Positions 50,837 to 59,485 of a stretch of 64,000 nucleotides of DNA are shown here, in pieces; the stretch's first letter is position 1; each line of letters starts with the position of its first letter. Made by a program: the position numbers and the translations under genes. The DNA is from Halobellus rarus (GTDB lineage Archaea > Halobacteriota > Halobacteria > Halobacteriales > Haloferacaceae), in NCBI RefSeq assembly GCF_024494595.1, contig NZ_JANHDI010000001.1:186001-250000 (forward strand). The letters are read 5' to 3'. Under the pieces are notes generated by a model, which was given only the letters and a program-made list of their open reading frames with translations, was not told the origin of the DNA and made no database searches.

Positions 50837-51037
50837 CGGGTGTCACATTAGAACGGTCAGAGAACTTCGGCCGAATCGGCGGTTATCACGCGCTGAGCCG
50901 ACTGGTTGGGTCAACTGAACGCGGCACACGGTATCTATTCAATCTGCCACGCGTCAGTTATCATCTCGCTATTAGGCGCGGTCAGATTCCGACCGCCAAA
51001 CGATAGGTACGTCCCGCTCGGTCCCGGAACGAGACGT

Positions 51038-51802
51038 ATGCGCGAACTGCTCGAAGCCGTCGCGGCGGGCGAACTCTCGCCGGCCGAGGCCGAGGCCCAA
51101 CTGGCCGGATACGTGACGACCGACGCGGGACGGTTCGACGCCGCACGCGAACATCGGCGCGGTGCGCCGGAGGGCATCCTCGCCGAGGGCAAGACCCCCG
51201 CAGAGGTCGCGACGCTCGCGGCCGCCGCGCTCGACTCGACCGGCCGCGCGATCGTCACGCGGGTCGCCGCCGCGGACGTCGCCGCCGTCGAGGAGGTCGT
51301 CGACGAGTCGGTCGACGTCGTCCACGACGAGCGTGCCAGGACCGTCGTGGCCCGACGCGCGGACTACGACCCGCCGATGCTCGATGCGACCGCCGCCATC
51401 GTCACCGGCGGGACAGCCGACGCCGCCGTCGCCGGAGAAGCCGCAACCGTGCTTGACGCGATGGGTGCGGCGGTCGAACGGATCGACGACGTCGGGGTGG
51501 CCCACCTCGGTCGGATTCTGGATCACCTCGACACCCTCCGCGCGGCGGACGTCCTCGTCGTCGCCGCCGGGAGAGAGGGCGCGCTCCCGACCGTCGTGGC
51601 CGGCCTCGTCGACACGCCCGTGATCGGCGTCCCGGTCTCGACGGGCTACGGACACGGCGGGGACGGGGCGGCGGCGCTGTCGGGGATGCTCCAGTCCTGC
51701 ACCGTGCTCTCGGTCGTCAACGTCGACGCCGGATTCGTGGCCGGCACGCAGGCGGGCCTCATTGCCCGCGCCGTCAGCGACGCCCGTGCCGACGAGGAGT
51801 GA
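51038..51802 (+). CDS. larB: LarB: nickel-pincer cofactor carboxylase/hydrolase
   Basis: A 254-residue protein with a PurE-like (AIR carboxylase) core: ATAAIVTGGTADAAVAGEAATV and VDTPVIGVPVSTGYGHGGDGAAALSGMLQS (in parts), including the loop GTQAGLIARA at the end. The N-terminal 100 residues carry the LarB-specific region MRELLEAVAAGELSPAEAEA. LarB carboxylates nicotinate adenine dinucleotide to start the cofactor that LarE thiolates. The presence of both LarB and LarE suggests the host makes an NPN-type cofactor. Confidence 0.92.
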   Translation: MRELLEAVAAGELSPAEAEAQLAGYVTTDAGRFDAAREHRRGAPEGILAEGKTPAEVATLAAAALDSTGRAIVTRVAAADVAAVEEVVDESVDVVHDERARTVVARRADYDPPMLDATAAIVTGGTADAAVAGEAATVLDAMGAAVERIDDVGVAHLGRILDHLDTLRAADVLVVAAGREGALPTVVAGLVDTPVIGVPVSTGYGHGGDGAAALSGMLQSCTVLSVVNVDAGFVAGTQAGLIARAVSDARADEE

Positions 51803-51861
51803 CTGCCGCTTCGTGCCGTTTCCCTCCTGTCTCCCCGACTGCCGTCGCGCGCGTGCGCGGA

Positions 51862-51871
51862 AGCCCTATAA
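51862..51871 (+). promoter_or_regulatory. TATA-like element upstream of the 49-residue zinc protein
   Basis: AGCCCTATAAG lies about 57 bases before the ATG at 51924, so a leader of roughly 30 bases is expected. Confidence 0.35.
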
Positions 51872-51923
51872 GTCGCGGGTCCGTACGTGGTCCACCGGCA
51901 AATGGTGGCTGCCGGACACACGC

Positions 51924-52073
51924 ATGCCAAGTTGTGACCACTGCGGGTCACACGTCTCCGACCGCTTCGCGCGCGTGTTCGCCGACAAGCAAGGGCGACT
52001 CCTCGCCTGTCCAAACTGCTCGGCGAACGCGGGTATCGCGGAGGTCGCACGGCGGCGCACCCGCACAGCGTGA
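51924..52073 (+). CDS. 49-residue zinc-finger miniprotein (DUF7563-like)
   Basis: The peptide begins MPSCDHCGSHVSDRFARVFA, continues DKQGRLLACPNCSANAGIAE and ends with a basic tail. CDHC and CPNC knuckles, 23 residues apart, with a beta-rich connector form a likely zinc ribbon. It matches the size and layout of a haloarchaeal miniprotein family annotated as DUF7563, as far as I recall. No function is known; the VARRRTRTA tail suggests nucleic-acid contact. Confidence 0.75.
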   Translation: MPSCDHCGSHVSDRFARVFADKQGRLLACPNCSANAGIAEVARRRTRTA

Positions 52074-52208
52074 CCACTGAAACGGACACAGACCACCACG
52101 CGAAGCCGACTCCCGTTTTCGATCGGGCGGACGAACCACCCCCGATCGCCGTCTCGACGACCGCTCCGGACCGGAAGGGCTACCTTGCTCTCCCCGAACT
52201 CATCCCCA

Positions 52209-53075
52209 ATGAGCGACGGTCCCGAGATCCTCCTGACCAACGACGACGGCATCGACGCGCCGGGCATCGCGACGCTCCGGACGGAACTCACCGCACTCGG
52301 TGACGTCACCGTCGTCGCCCCCGACGCGAACCAGAGCGGCGTCGGCCGCACCCGGAGCCACACGGCCCGCATCCGTGAGCACCCCTGGGGATATCGACTC
52401 TCCGGCACCCCCGCGGACTGCGTCGCCTACGGTCTCCGCGGGCTGGAGACCGACTTCGACGTCGTCGTCTCCGGCGTCAACAACGGCCCGAACGCCGGCA
52501 ACTACGTCGTCGGGCGCTCCGGCACGGTCGGCGCGGGCATCGAGGCGGCGTTCCTCGGCACGCCCGCGCTCGCCATCTCGGCGTACCACTCGACGGACTT
52601 CTTCCTCTCGCCGCCCGAGGAGTACGACTTCGCTCGCCCCGCCCGGATCGCCGCCCGACTCGTCTCGCGGGCGCTCGAATCCGGCGTCTACGACGACGTC
52701 GACCTGCTGAACGTCAACGCCCCGGTCGACGCGTCGTCGCCGCCGGTCATCCTCACGGAGCCGTACCACGACTACGGGCAGCACGTCGAACCCGCCGACC
52801 TCGAGACGCTCGACGATGGAGTGATCGATGCCAACGGCGGGGAGTTGGCCGCGGACGAGCAGCTCGTCCACCTCCACGACCGGACGTGGCCCGGCGTGGT
52901 CGGCTGGGAGAACCCGTTTCCGCCGACCGACGAGCACCGCGAGCGCTACCCCGTCGGGACGGACCGTCGCGCGATGGTCGACGCCTCGGTGAGCGTCTCG
53001 CCGCTCGCGGTGACGCACGCCTCGCCAGACAGCGCCGCGCTGGCGGAGGTCGTCGAGACGATCGACGTGGAGTGA
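52209..53075 (+). CDS. surE: 5'/3'-nucleotidase SurE
   Basis: A 288-residue metal-dependent phosphatase. Signature segments: [20 protein letters not shown] (the metal-binding TNDDG), [33 protein letters not shown] and [20 protein letters not shown], then [12 protein letters not shown] with the S/G residues. SurE dephosphorylates nucleoside monophosphates and polyphosphate. It is about 30-40 residues longer than bacterial SurE. Its TGA overlaps a GTG that could start the GIY-YIG gene. Confidence 0.95.
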   Translation: MSDGPEILLTNDDGIDAPGIATLRTELTALGDVTVVAPDANQSGVGRTRSHTARIREHPWGYRLSGTPADCVAYGLRGLETDFDVVVSGVNNGPNAGNYVVGRSGTVGAGIEAAFLGTPALAISAYHSTDFFLSPPEEYDFARPARIAARLVSRALESGVYDDVDLLNVNAPVDASSPPVILTEPYHDYGQHVEPADLETLDDGVIDANGGELAADEQLVHLHDRTWPGVVGWENPFPPTDEHRERYPVGTDRRAMVDASVSVSPLAVTHASPDSAALAEVVETIDVE

Positions 53076-53089
53076 CTGTTAGCGAAGCG

Positions 53090-53371
53090 ATGTCCGATCC
53101 CGACTCCCGAGTCCCGGTGTCCGACGCCGACCACTACGTCTATCTCCTAGAATGCGACGACGGCTCGCTGTACACCGGCTACACGACCGACGTCGAGCGG
53201 CGCGTCGCCGAACACGACGCCGGCGAGGGCGCGAAGTACACGCGCGGCCGGACGCCCGTCGCGTTGGTCCACGTCGAGCCCTTCGACTCGAAGTCGGCCG
53301 CGATGTCCCGCGAGTACGAGATCAAGCAGTTCTCGCGCGCCGAGAAGGAGCGGTTGGTCGGCCTCGACTAG
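53090..53371 (+). CDS. GIY-YIG nuclease-superfamily protein
   Basis: A 93-residue single-domain GIY-YIG protein. [20 protein letters not shown] carries the paired YVY/YTG motif, then [20 protein letters not shown], and [20 protein letters not shown] with the catalytic glutamate. This is the UPF0213/YhbQ type, of unknown biological role in archaea, with possible nuclease or repair function. The ATG at 53090 or a GTG at 53072 that overlaps the surE stop may start it; the latter suggests coupling. Confidence 0.9.
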   Translation: MSDPDSRVPVSDADHYVYLLECDDGSLYTGYTTDVERRVAEHDAGEGAKYTRGRTPVALVHVEPFDSKSAAMSREYEIKQFSRAEKERLVGLD

Positions 53372-53528
53372 CCGAACTCGGGTCTCACGCGCGGAGAACC
53401 GTCTACAACGTTGTATAGCGACTCACGGAGCGAAGCAGACACCGCGCGTAGGCCGCTGTAGCTCCGAAGTGTGAGTGTCTGAAAGAACAAATCACCCTAT
53501 CGCTACGAACGACGGGCGAGATGGGTCG

Positions 53529-53735
53529 TTAGTTGCGGACGAGGTTCGTCGCGCGGGGTCCCTTGGGGGACGATTCGATGTCGAACTCGACTTCCTGCCC
53601 CTCTTCGAGGTCCGGACCGCCGACGTCCTCCATGTGGAAGAACACGTCCTCGTCGTCGTCGACAGCGTCGTCGTCAGTCGAAATGAAACCGTAGCCGCCA
53701 GTGTCGTTGAAGAAATCAACCTTACCGTTTGCCAT
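53529..53735 (-). CDS. cspA: Cold-shock-domain protein (CspA family)
   Basis: A 68-residue OB-fold protein: MANGKVDFFNDTGGYGFIST with RNP1-like GYGFIS, DVFFHMEDV as RNP2, then a C-terminal QEVEFDIESSPKGPRATNLV. It binds single-stranded RNA/DNA as a chaperone. The acidic DDDAVDDDED loop is a haloarchaeal adaptation. A TCCCC-ATCC-GGGGA hairpin lies 16-29 bases before the start, and a GCGTTATCC TATA-like element lies next to it. Confidence 0.95.
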   Translation of the reverse strand: MANGKVDFFNDTGGYGFISTDDDAVDDDEDVFFHMEDVGGPDLEEGQEVEFDIESSPKGPRATNLVRN

Positions 53736-53750
53736 TACAAGACAACAGAG

Positions 53751-53764
53751 TCCCCATCCGGGGA
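53751..53764 (-). promoter_or_regulatory. Short hairpin in the cspA leader/promoter
   Basis: TCCCC and GGGGA pair around an ATCC loop. Depending on where transcription starts (the TATA-like element lies at 53764-53772), it is either part of the core promoter or just upstream of a near-leaderless RNA. Confidence 0.35.
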
Positions 53765-53905
53765 TAACGCTTCCGAGGGTCGAGGTACCACGACTGTCGT
53801 GAGATCGGATGTAACGCCGAGCGCCCAGCCGTTCGGATCGCGACAGCCACCTCGTTTCGGAGGCAGGTATTTACCGTGTGATCGCGTGCCGTACCGTGCA
53901 CCGCT

Positions 53906-54175
53906 ATGAAACCGTGTCACAGCTGCCAGTCGGTTATCGACGAGTATCTCTTAGATAAACAACTCGAACCGCTGCGCGAACTCACGGCCGACGACTTCAA
54001 CCTCTGTGCGGACTGTGCGACCATCGTCGCGGACGCGTGCGTGGAGTGCGGCGGCGCGGTGTACGTTCCCCGAAGCGAGTCCGTCATCCCCGACTACTGC
54101 CCGGCGTGTCGGTCCGACCTCATCGACCGCACCGGCCGCGATCCCGGCTGGACGTGCAGCCAGCTGCCCGGCTGA
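53906..54175 (+). CDS. 89-residue multi-CxxC zinc-finger protein
   Basis: The protein has four cysteine knuckles: MKPCHSCQSVID (C4, C7), NLCADCATIV (C34, C37), DACVECGGAVYV (C45, C48) and DYCPACRSDLID (C65, C68). Eight ligands could bind two zinc ions. It is a haloarchaeal family of unknown function. It is divergent from cspA and converges with the ABC exporter gene six bases away. Confidence 0.75.
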   Translation: MKPCHSCQSVIDEYLLDKQLEPLRELTADDFNLCADCATIVADACVECGGAVYVPRSESVIPDYCPACRSDLIDRTGRDPGWTCSQLPG

Positions 54176-54181
54176 GCGACG

Positions 54182-56095
54182 CTACCCCGCTCGGTCCGCG
54201 CTGACCGTTGCGGACTCGTCGAGTTGCGCGTCCCACAGCGCGGCGTACTCCCCGGATCCGGCGAGCAACTCGTCGTGCGTGCCCGATTCGACGACTTCGC
54301 CGTCGTCGAGGACGACGACCCGATCGGCGTCTCGAATCGTCGAGAGACGGTGCGCGATGACGAAGGCGGTCCGGTCCTCGATCAGCCGGTCGATGCTCGC
54401 TTTGATCCGTTCCTCGGTCTCGGTGTCGACGTCGCTGGTCGCCTCGTCGAAGACGATGATCGCCGGGTCGTTGAGCAGCGCCCGCGCGATCGCGATCCGC
54501 TGTCGCTGGCCGCCGGAGAGCTTGATCCCCCGTTCGCCGATCTGGGTCTCGTAGCCGTCCGGGAGGTCGGCGACGAACTCGTGAGCGGCCGCGGCTTTCG
54601 CAGCCGAGACGACGCGATCGCGGTGTTCCCGCCCGCCGTGTCTCTCGGCGGCGAGCACCTCGCTGTCGCCGTAGGCGACGTTCTCGGCGACGGTTCCCGA
54701 GAAGAGGTAGGGGTTCTGCTCGACCACCGCGATCTCCTCGCGGAGGGCCTGGAGGTCGTACTCCCTGACGTCCCGCCCGTCCACGGAGACGGATCCCTCG
54801 TCGACGTCGTGCAGGCGCGGGACGAGTTTCACGAGCGTCGACTTCCCGGCGCCGGTCGCTCCCGCGAGGCCGATCGTCGCGCCGCTCGGGACGTCCAACG
54901 AGACTGATTCGAGCACGGACTCGCGGTCGTCGTAGCTGAACGAGACGTCCTCGAACGTCACCTCGCCGTCGATCTCGTCGGACACGTACGGATCCTCGGG
55001 TTCGGTGACGGTCGGCTCGCGACCGAGCAGGCCGAACACCCGTTCCGCGCTGGATTTAGCGAGCTGGTACTTGTTGGCCGACCGGCCGATCCGACGCATC
55101 GGGGAGTACAGCCGCCGGAGGTACAGGAAGAACGCCGCGAAGGCGCCCGTCGAGATCAGGGCCGCTTCGCCGGGCGGCGTCGTGATGATGGCCCGACCGC
55201 CGACGTATAAGATGAGGACGAACACCACGCCGGTGAGGAGTCGGAGCGCCGCGAAGAACCCCCGACGGATGCGGAGTGCGGCGACTTTCTCGTCGTGATA
55301 CGCCTCGCTCTGCTCGGCGACGCGGTCGCGTTCGAAGGCGTACCGGTTGAACGACTTCACGACGGCGACGCCGCCGAGGTTGTTCTCCAGGCGGGTGTTG
55401 AGTCGGGCGACCGTCTCCCGAAGCGATTTGTACCGCGGTTCGATCCACCGGAGAAAGAATACGCTCCCGAGACCGATCACGGGAACGGGAGCCAACGCGA
55501 TGATCGCGAGCGTCGGCGCGTAGTACCAGAGGATGATCGCGATCCCGCCGACGGTCGCGACGACGCGGATGAGTTGGCGGAACTCCGTGTTGAGGAACTG
55601 CTCTAACCGATTGATGTCGCTGTTGAGAATCGACATCAACCCGCCGGTCTGGTGGTCGGCGAAGAAGTCCATCGAGAGGTGCTGGAGGTGATCGTACGTG
55701 TCGTCGCGGAGGTCGCGCTGGATCTTCTGTGCGGAGGACTGGAGCAAGTACCGCGAGCCGAACCGCGTGACCGAGCGAAAGAGATACGCCAGCGCGGCGA
55801 TCGCGACGAGTCGCTGGAGGAACGCCAATCGGGCGGCTTCGCCGGTGATCGCCCCGCCCGGTAACAGGCCCGCTTCGGTCAGCAGCCCCGGTTCCTCCGC
55901 TCCGAGCACGATTCGATCGATGGTCGTCGCGACGATGATCGGCGGGACCAGCCGAGCGAACCGGGTCCCGATCGCCGCGATCACCCCGAGCGTGATCCGG
56001 GGCCAGTACGGACGAGCGTACCCGAGCAGGCTCCGCATCGGGTGCCCGTCGACCGTCTCACTGACGTCGGTGAAGCCGCCGTCCTCGTCGGTCAC
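54182..56095 (-). CDS. ABC exporter (MsbA/MDR-like), fused permease-ATPase
   Basis: A 637-residue half-transporter. The N-terminal half has about six helices, starting GYARPYWPRITLGVIAAIGT, with the coupling region DLRDDTYDHLQHLSMDFFAD. The ATPase domain (about 380-610) has Walker A GATGAGKSTLVKLV, Q-loop EQNPYLFSGT, signature KLSGGQRQRIAIARALL, Walker B IIVFDEATSDVD and H-loop AHRLSTIRDADR. It functions as a dimer. Family members export lipids, drugs or peptides; the substrate here is unknown. Confidence 0.94.
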   Translation of the reverse strand: MTDEDGGFTDVSETVDGHPMRSLLGYARPYWPRITLGVIAAIGTRFARLVPPIIVATTIDRIVLGAEEPGLLTEAGLLPGGAITGEAARLAFLQRLVAIAALAYLFRSVTRFGSRYLLQSSAQKIQRDLRDDTYDHLQHLSMDFFADHQTGGLMSILNSDINRLEQFLNTEFRQLIRVVATVGGIAIILWYYAPTLAIIALAPVPVIGLGSVFFLRWIEPRYKSLRETVARLNTRLENNLGGVAVVKSFNRYAFERDRVAEQSEAYHDEKVAALRIRRGFFAALRLLTGVVFVLILYVGGRAIITTPPGEAALISTGAFAAFFLYLRRLYSPMRRIGRSANKYQLAKSSAERVFGLLGREPTVTEPEDPYVSDEIDGEVTFEDVSFSYDDRESVLESVSLDVPSGATIGLAGATGAGKSTLVKLVPRLHDVDEGSVSVDGRDVREYDLQALREEIAVVEQNPYLFSGTVAENVAYGDSEVLAAERHGGREHRDRVVSAAKAAAAHEFVADLPDGYETQIGERGIKLSGGQRQRIAIARALLNDPAIIVFDEATSDVDTETEERIKASIDRLIEDRTAFVIAHRLSTIRDADRVVVLDDGEVVESGTHDELLAGSGEYAALWDAQLDESATVSADRAG

Positions 56096-56235
56096 GCGTG
56101 CGGCACCCGACGGTGTGCGCTACTTCCCGCACGATCGACACCGAATCTCTCACTCATGGCTGAGACACGTCGACCGAAGGCATCGAACCCAGACAAAGGT
56201 GTTGTTCGATCCGGCGATGCGCCGGCGCTCCGACG

Positions 56236-56580
56236 CTACTCGGCGCGCTCCGCTTCGAGTGCGTCGAGCGCCCGGTAGGCTTCGACGGCGTAGGTCATCG
56301 CGGGGCCGCCGCCCATCACGACGGCGATCTTCAACGCGTCGACGATCTCCTCGTGCGTCGCCCCGGCGTCCAGTGCGGCGTCGGTGTGCCAGAGGATGCA
56401 GTGATCGCACCTGACGACCACCGAGATCGCCAGCGACATCAGTTCCTTCGTCTTGTTGTCGATCGTCTCGGTCGCCTCCGCGGACTCGACGAACCCGACG
56501 AACGACTCCAGTTCCGGTGCCTCTTCGATCAGATCGCCCAACGACTCCTTGAGGTCTGTGAGCTCTTGCGCGCGGGACAT
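56236..56580 (-). CDS. AhpD-like (carboxymuconolactone decarboxylase family) protein
   Basis: A 114-residue helical protein. The AhpD-type motif is VRCDHCILWHTDAALDAGAT, with C-x2-C and H seven residues on, giving a redox-active thiol pair. It probably works as a peroxide-related disulfide reductase. I start at the ATG whose first base is 56580, which lies about 28 bases from the TATA box; a second ATG 12 bases upstream is possible. Confidence 0.88.
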   Translation of the reverse strand: MSRAQELTDLKESLGDLIEEAPELESFVGFVESAEATETIDNKTKELMSLAISVVVRCDHCILWHTDAALDAGATHEEIVDALKIAVVMGGGPAMTYAVEAYRALDALEAERAE

Positions 56581-56602
56581 CGTTCGAGACATCGCCGAGA
56601 TA

Positions 56603-56613
56603 ACATATATATT
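56603..56613 (-). promoter_or_regulatory. TATA box of the AhpD-like gene
   Basis: On the minus strand, GAATATATATG is about 28 bases from the chosen start codon, so the transcript is leaderless or nearly so. Confidence 0.6.
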
Positions 56614-56679
56614 CCGCGTGAGATTCTCATAGCGTAACAACGGCTTCGAGCGCCGGTCGTTGCGTGTCGCCGCTTCGAC

Positions 56680-57216
56680 TCACGAACTCGGGTGCAGCCG
56701 TCGCGCCTCCTCGACGACCGCCACCCCCAGTTCTTCGAGTCGCCGTCGCGTGTCGTCGTCGGTGAGGCGGTCGCCGTCGTACTTCTTCGAGGCGCTCCGC
56801 ACGCCGACCTGTTCGGGGACCGTGTGCCCGTGCACGCCGCGGACCGTGCTCCGCATATGTTCCAACGTCGGGCCGTAGGAGCCGCCGCCGGCGGTCGCGA
56901 CGAGGCCGACGGCCGTCTCCCGAAACTCCTCCTTCGAGCAGTAGTCGTGGAAGTTGCGGAACGTCGAGGAGTACGAGCCGTGGTAGACGGGCGAGCCCAG
57001 GACGACCGCCTCGGATTCGCGGACGCGACGCGTCAGTTCGGCGGAGTCGCCCTGCTCGTCGCGGTCGGGGTGATACAGCGGGAGGTCGACCGCGCCGAGG
57101 TCGATCATTTTGGTTTCGAGCCCCATCTCGCCCGCGGTGTCGAGGACGACCCGCAGGGACCTCTTCGTGTAACTCCGTTCGCGCCGGCTCCCGGAGACTG
57201 CGAGGACCGTGGTCAT
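56680..57216 (-). CDS. NADPH-dependent FMN reductase-family protein
   Basis: A 178-residue flavodoxin-like enzyme: MTTVLAVSGSRRERSYTKRS (FMN phosphate loop G-S-x-R-x-x-S) and AVVLGSPVYHGSYSSTFRNF (isoalloxazine region), then VGLVATAGGGSYGPTLEHMR. It reduces FMN, or azo/quinone compounds, using NAD(P)H. The adjacent AhpD-like gene makes a role in oxidative stress possible but not shown. The start is the internal ATG; the 12-residue extension is poorly composed. Confidence 0.9.
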   Translation of the reverse strand: MTTVLAVSGSRRERSYTKRSLRVVLDTAGEMGLETKMIDLGAVDLPLYHPDRDEQGDSAELTRRVRESEAVVLGSPVYHGSYSSTFRNFHDYCSKEEFRETAVGLVATAGGGSYGPTLEHMRSTVRGVHGHTVPEQVGVRSASKKYDGDRLTDDDTRRRLEELGVAVVEEARRLHPSS

Positions 57217-57333
57217 TACCTTCTCTCGGTCTCCGAGAGCGAAAAGAACCACGGGTCCGGCGAGCGGCGGAACCGCCGAGACGGCGCGCAGCCTCGCCGC
57301 ATCTTTTTATCCGATGCTGGACACAGATGCGGT

Positions 57334-58707
57334 ATGGACGCGATCTCCTTCGGCACGGACGGCTGGCGGGCGACGCTCGACACTTTCACCGACGAGCGCG
57401 TGCGGATCGTCGGGCAGGCGGTCGCCGACTACCTCGCCGAGGAAGGGTACGACGACCCCGTCGTGATCGGCTACGACGCCCGTCAGAGCTCCGAGGGGTT
57501 CGCCGACACGTTGGCCGACGTGTTCACGGGCAACGGCTTCGACGTCCTCCTTCCCAAGCGCGACTGCCCGACGCCGCTCGTCGCGTACGCCATCGTCGAC
57601 CGCGGTCTCTCCGGCGGGCTGATGATCACGGCCTCGCACAACCCCCCCGAATACAACGGCGTGAAGTTCATCCCCGCCGACGGCGCGCCGGCGCTTCCGG
57701 AGGTGACCGACGCCGTCGCAGAGCGGCTCGCGGAGCCGAGACTCCGTCCCGAAGACGAACGCGGGACCGTCAGACGGGTGGATCTCGTGACGCCGCACGC
57801 CGAACGCGCCCGCGAGCTGGTCGACGCGGACCTCTCGGGGCTCACGGTCGTCCACGACGCGATGCACGGTTCCGGCCGCGGCGTCACCGACGAACTCCTC
57901 CGGTCGGCTGGCGCGGAGGTGCTGAACGTCCGCGACGACCGCGACCCCGAGTTCGGGGGGACGCCGCCGGAACCCAGCGCCGAGAACCTCGAACCGCTCG
58001 TGGAGGCGGTCGAAAAGTACGACGCAGACTTGGGCGTCGCCAACGACGGCGACGCCGACCGCGTCGCGTTCGTGACGCCGGAGCGCGGCCATTTAGACGA
58101 GAACCTCTTCTTCGCCGCCGCCTACGACCACCTGCTCGAATCGGACTCCGGCCCCGCGATCCGGACGGTCTCGACGACGTTCCTGATCGATCGGATCGCC
58201 GAGGCAAATGATGAGCAAGTGTTCGAGACCGCGGTCGGGTTCAAGTGGGTCGCGGCGGCGATGGCCGAACACGACGCGCTGATGGGCGGCGAGGAGTCCG
58301 GCGGCTTCTCGATCCGCGGGCACGTCCGCGAGAAGGACGGCGTCCTGATGGGGTTACTCGGCGCGGCCGCGACGGCCGCAGAACCGATGGACGACCGTGT
58401 CGACCGCCTGCTCGACACGCACGGCGACATCGTCGCCGACAAGATCGGCCTCGACTGCCCGGATTCGGAGAAGGAACGCGTCATCTCGGAACTCGACGAC
58501 GTGCTTCCGGACCAGATCGCCGACCGCGACATCGCCGAGGTGGTGACGCTCGACGGGTTCAAACTCCTCCTGGAGGACGGCTCGTGGCTCCTCGTCCGTC
58601 CCTCGGGGACGGAGCCGAAGATGCGGATCTACGCCGAGGCGTCGAGTCGGGAGCGCGCCGACGCGTTGCTTGCGGCGGGTCGGGAGTTGGTCGAGCCCAT
58701 CATCTGA
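57334..58707 (+). CDS. Phosphoglucomutase/phosphomannomutase-family enzyme
   Basis: A 457-residue alpha-D-phosphohexomutase. Motifs: DAISFGTDGWRATLDTFTDE, LMITASHNPPEYNGVKFIPA (phosphoserine S of TASHNP), VANDGDADRVAFVTPERGHL (metal site DGDADR), MGGEESGGFSIRGHV (sugar site) and VRPSGTEPKMRIYAE (phosphate site). It interconverts 1- and 6-phosphates of glucose, mannose or glucosamine; the substrate cannot be decided. A CTTTTTATCC TATA-like element (57303-57312) is about 26 bases from the ATG. Confidence 0.95.
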   Translation: MDAISFGTDGWRATLDTFTDERVRIVGQAVADYLAEEGYDDPVVIGYDARQSSEGFADTLADVFTGNGFDVLLPKRDCPTPLVAYAIVDRGLSGGLMITASHNPPEYNGVKFIPADGAPALPEVTDAVAERLAEPRLRPEDERGTVRRVDLVTPHAERARELVDADLSGLTVVHDAMHGSGRGVTDELLRSAGAEVLNVRDDRDPEFGGTPPEPSAENLEPLVEAVEKYDADLGVANDGDADRVAFVTPERGHLDENLFFAAAYDHLLESDSGPAIRTVSTTFLIDRIAEANDEQVFETAVGFKWVAAAMAEHDALMGGEESGGFSIRGHVREKDGVLMGLLGAAATAAEPMDDRVDRLLDTHGDIVADKIGLDCPDSEKERVISELDDVLPDQIADRDIAEVVTLDGFKLLLEDGSWLLVRPSGTEPKMRIYAEASSRERADALLAAGRELVEPII

Positions 58708-58746
58708 GGGAGACGCGTACCGCGCCGCTGAAGACGCGCGGACGAC

Positions 58747-59463
58747 TCAGGTGAGGACCCCGTACAGTCGGTCGTCACCGCTGATGGGATCACGGTCGCC
58801 GATCTCGTCACTGTCGCCACTATCGCTACCGTCGCCGCCTTCGGCCCCGTCGTCGCCGCTCGCCTCGCTCACCGGCGCTCGGATCTCGAACCCGAGCGCC
58901 TCGTAGAACGGTCGCACCTGCTCGTGGAACCGGGCGACGAGCGGCCCCGCCGAACGCGCCGCCGCGGCGCCGACGAGCGCGCGTCCGATGCCGCGGCCGC
59001 GCCGCGAGCGGTGGACCGCGATCGATACGATCTCGGTCGCGGGGCGCTCGGATCCGACGACGTCCGCGACAGCGGCGAAGTCGCCGTCGTCCGTCGGTGT
59101 CCGTTCGGTCGCATCGACATCGCCGTCGTCCGCCGCTGTCCGTCCGACCGCATCGAGCACGCAGACGCCGACGACGCGGTCCGCCGGCGTCTCCGAGCCG
59201 TCGACTCCGCAGTCTCCACCCTCGGTTTCGGCCTCACCGTGTGTCCCACCGCTCCCGGGTTCGGCCTCACCGTGTGTCTCACCGGTCCCCAACTCGCGGC
59301 CGCCCGCGGGCGTTCCGTGCGCCTCGGTAACGGCCACGAGCACGTCTCCGTCGTCGATTCGACGGCGCACCCGCTCGCGGTCGAACTCCAGCATCGCGGC
59401 GTCGAGCAGTCGGGCGGCGTCGTCGGCGTCGGCGGCCGTCGCCTCGCGGATGTCGTGGCTCAC
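58747..59463 (-). CDS. GNAT-family N-acetyltransferase with repetitive acidic insertion
   Basis: A 238-residue protein. The N-terminal MSHDIREATAADADDAARLL and the later RPATEIVSIAVHRSRRGRGI, then GRALVGAAAA are the GNAT beta-strand and acetyl-CoA pyrophosphate loop (R-x-x-G-x-G/A). VRPFYEALGFEI is the usual last strand. Between residues about 50 and 130 lies an acidic insertion with two tandem peptide duplications (ETHGEAE/GTHGEAE; RTAADDGDVDA/RTPTDDGDF). The C-terminus is also acidic. It follows the SAMP-like gene by 22 bases. The target is unknown; N-terminal or small-molecule acetylation is possible. Confidence 0.85.
   Translation of the reverse strand: MSHDIREATAADADDAARLLDAAMLEFDRERVRRRIDDGDVLVAVTEAHGTPAGGRELGTGETHGEAEPGSGGTHGEAETEGGDCGVDGSETPADRVVGVCVLDAVGRTAADDGDVDATERTPTDDGDFAAVADVVGSERPATEIVSIAVHRSRRGRGIGRALVGAAAARSAGPLVARFHEQVRPFYEALGFEIRAPVSEASGDDGAEGGDGSDSGDSDEIGDRDPISGDDRLYGVLT
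59085..59286. repeat. Tandem duplications within the GNAT gene
   Basis: TTCGGCCTCACCGTGTGTC recurs with a 33-base period (from 59227 and 59260). A second duplicated block of about 39 bases around 59085-59160 contains GCCGTCGTCCG. Both are in frame and expand the acidic insertion. Confidence 0.7.
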
Positions 59464-59485
59464 GGTCGGCTCCTCGCGCGAAAAT

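Noticed and set aside
53404-53415. TACAACGTTGTA palindrome
   Set aside because: It lies between convergent gene ends (GIY-YIG and cspA), where an operator is unlikely; no T-run makes it a terminator.
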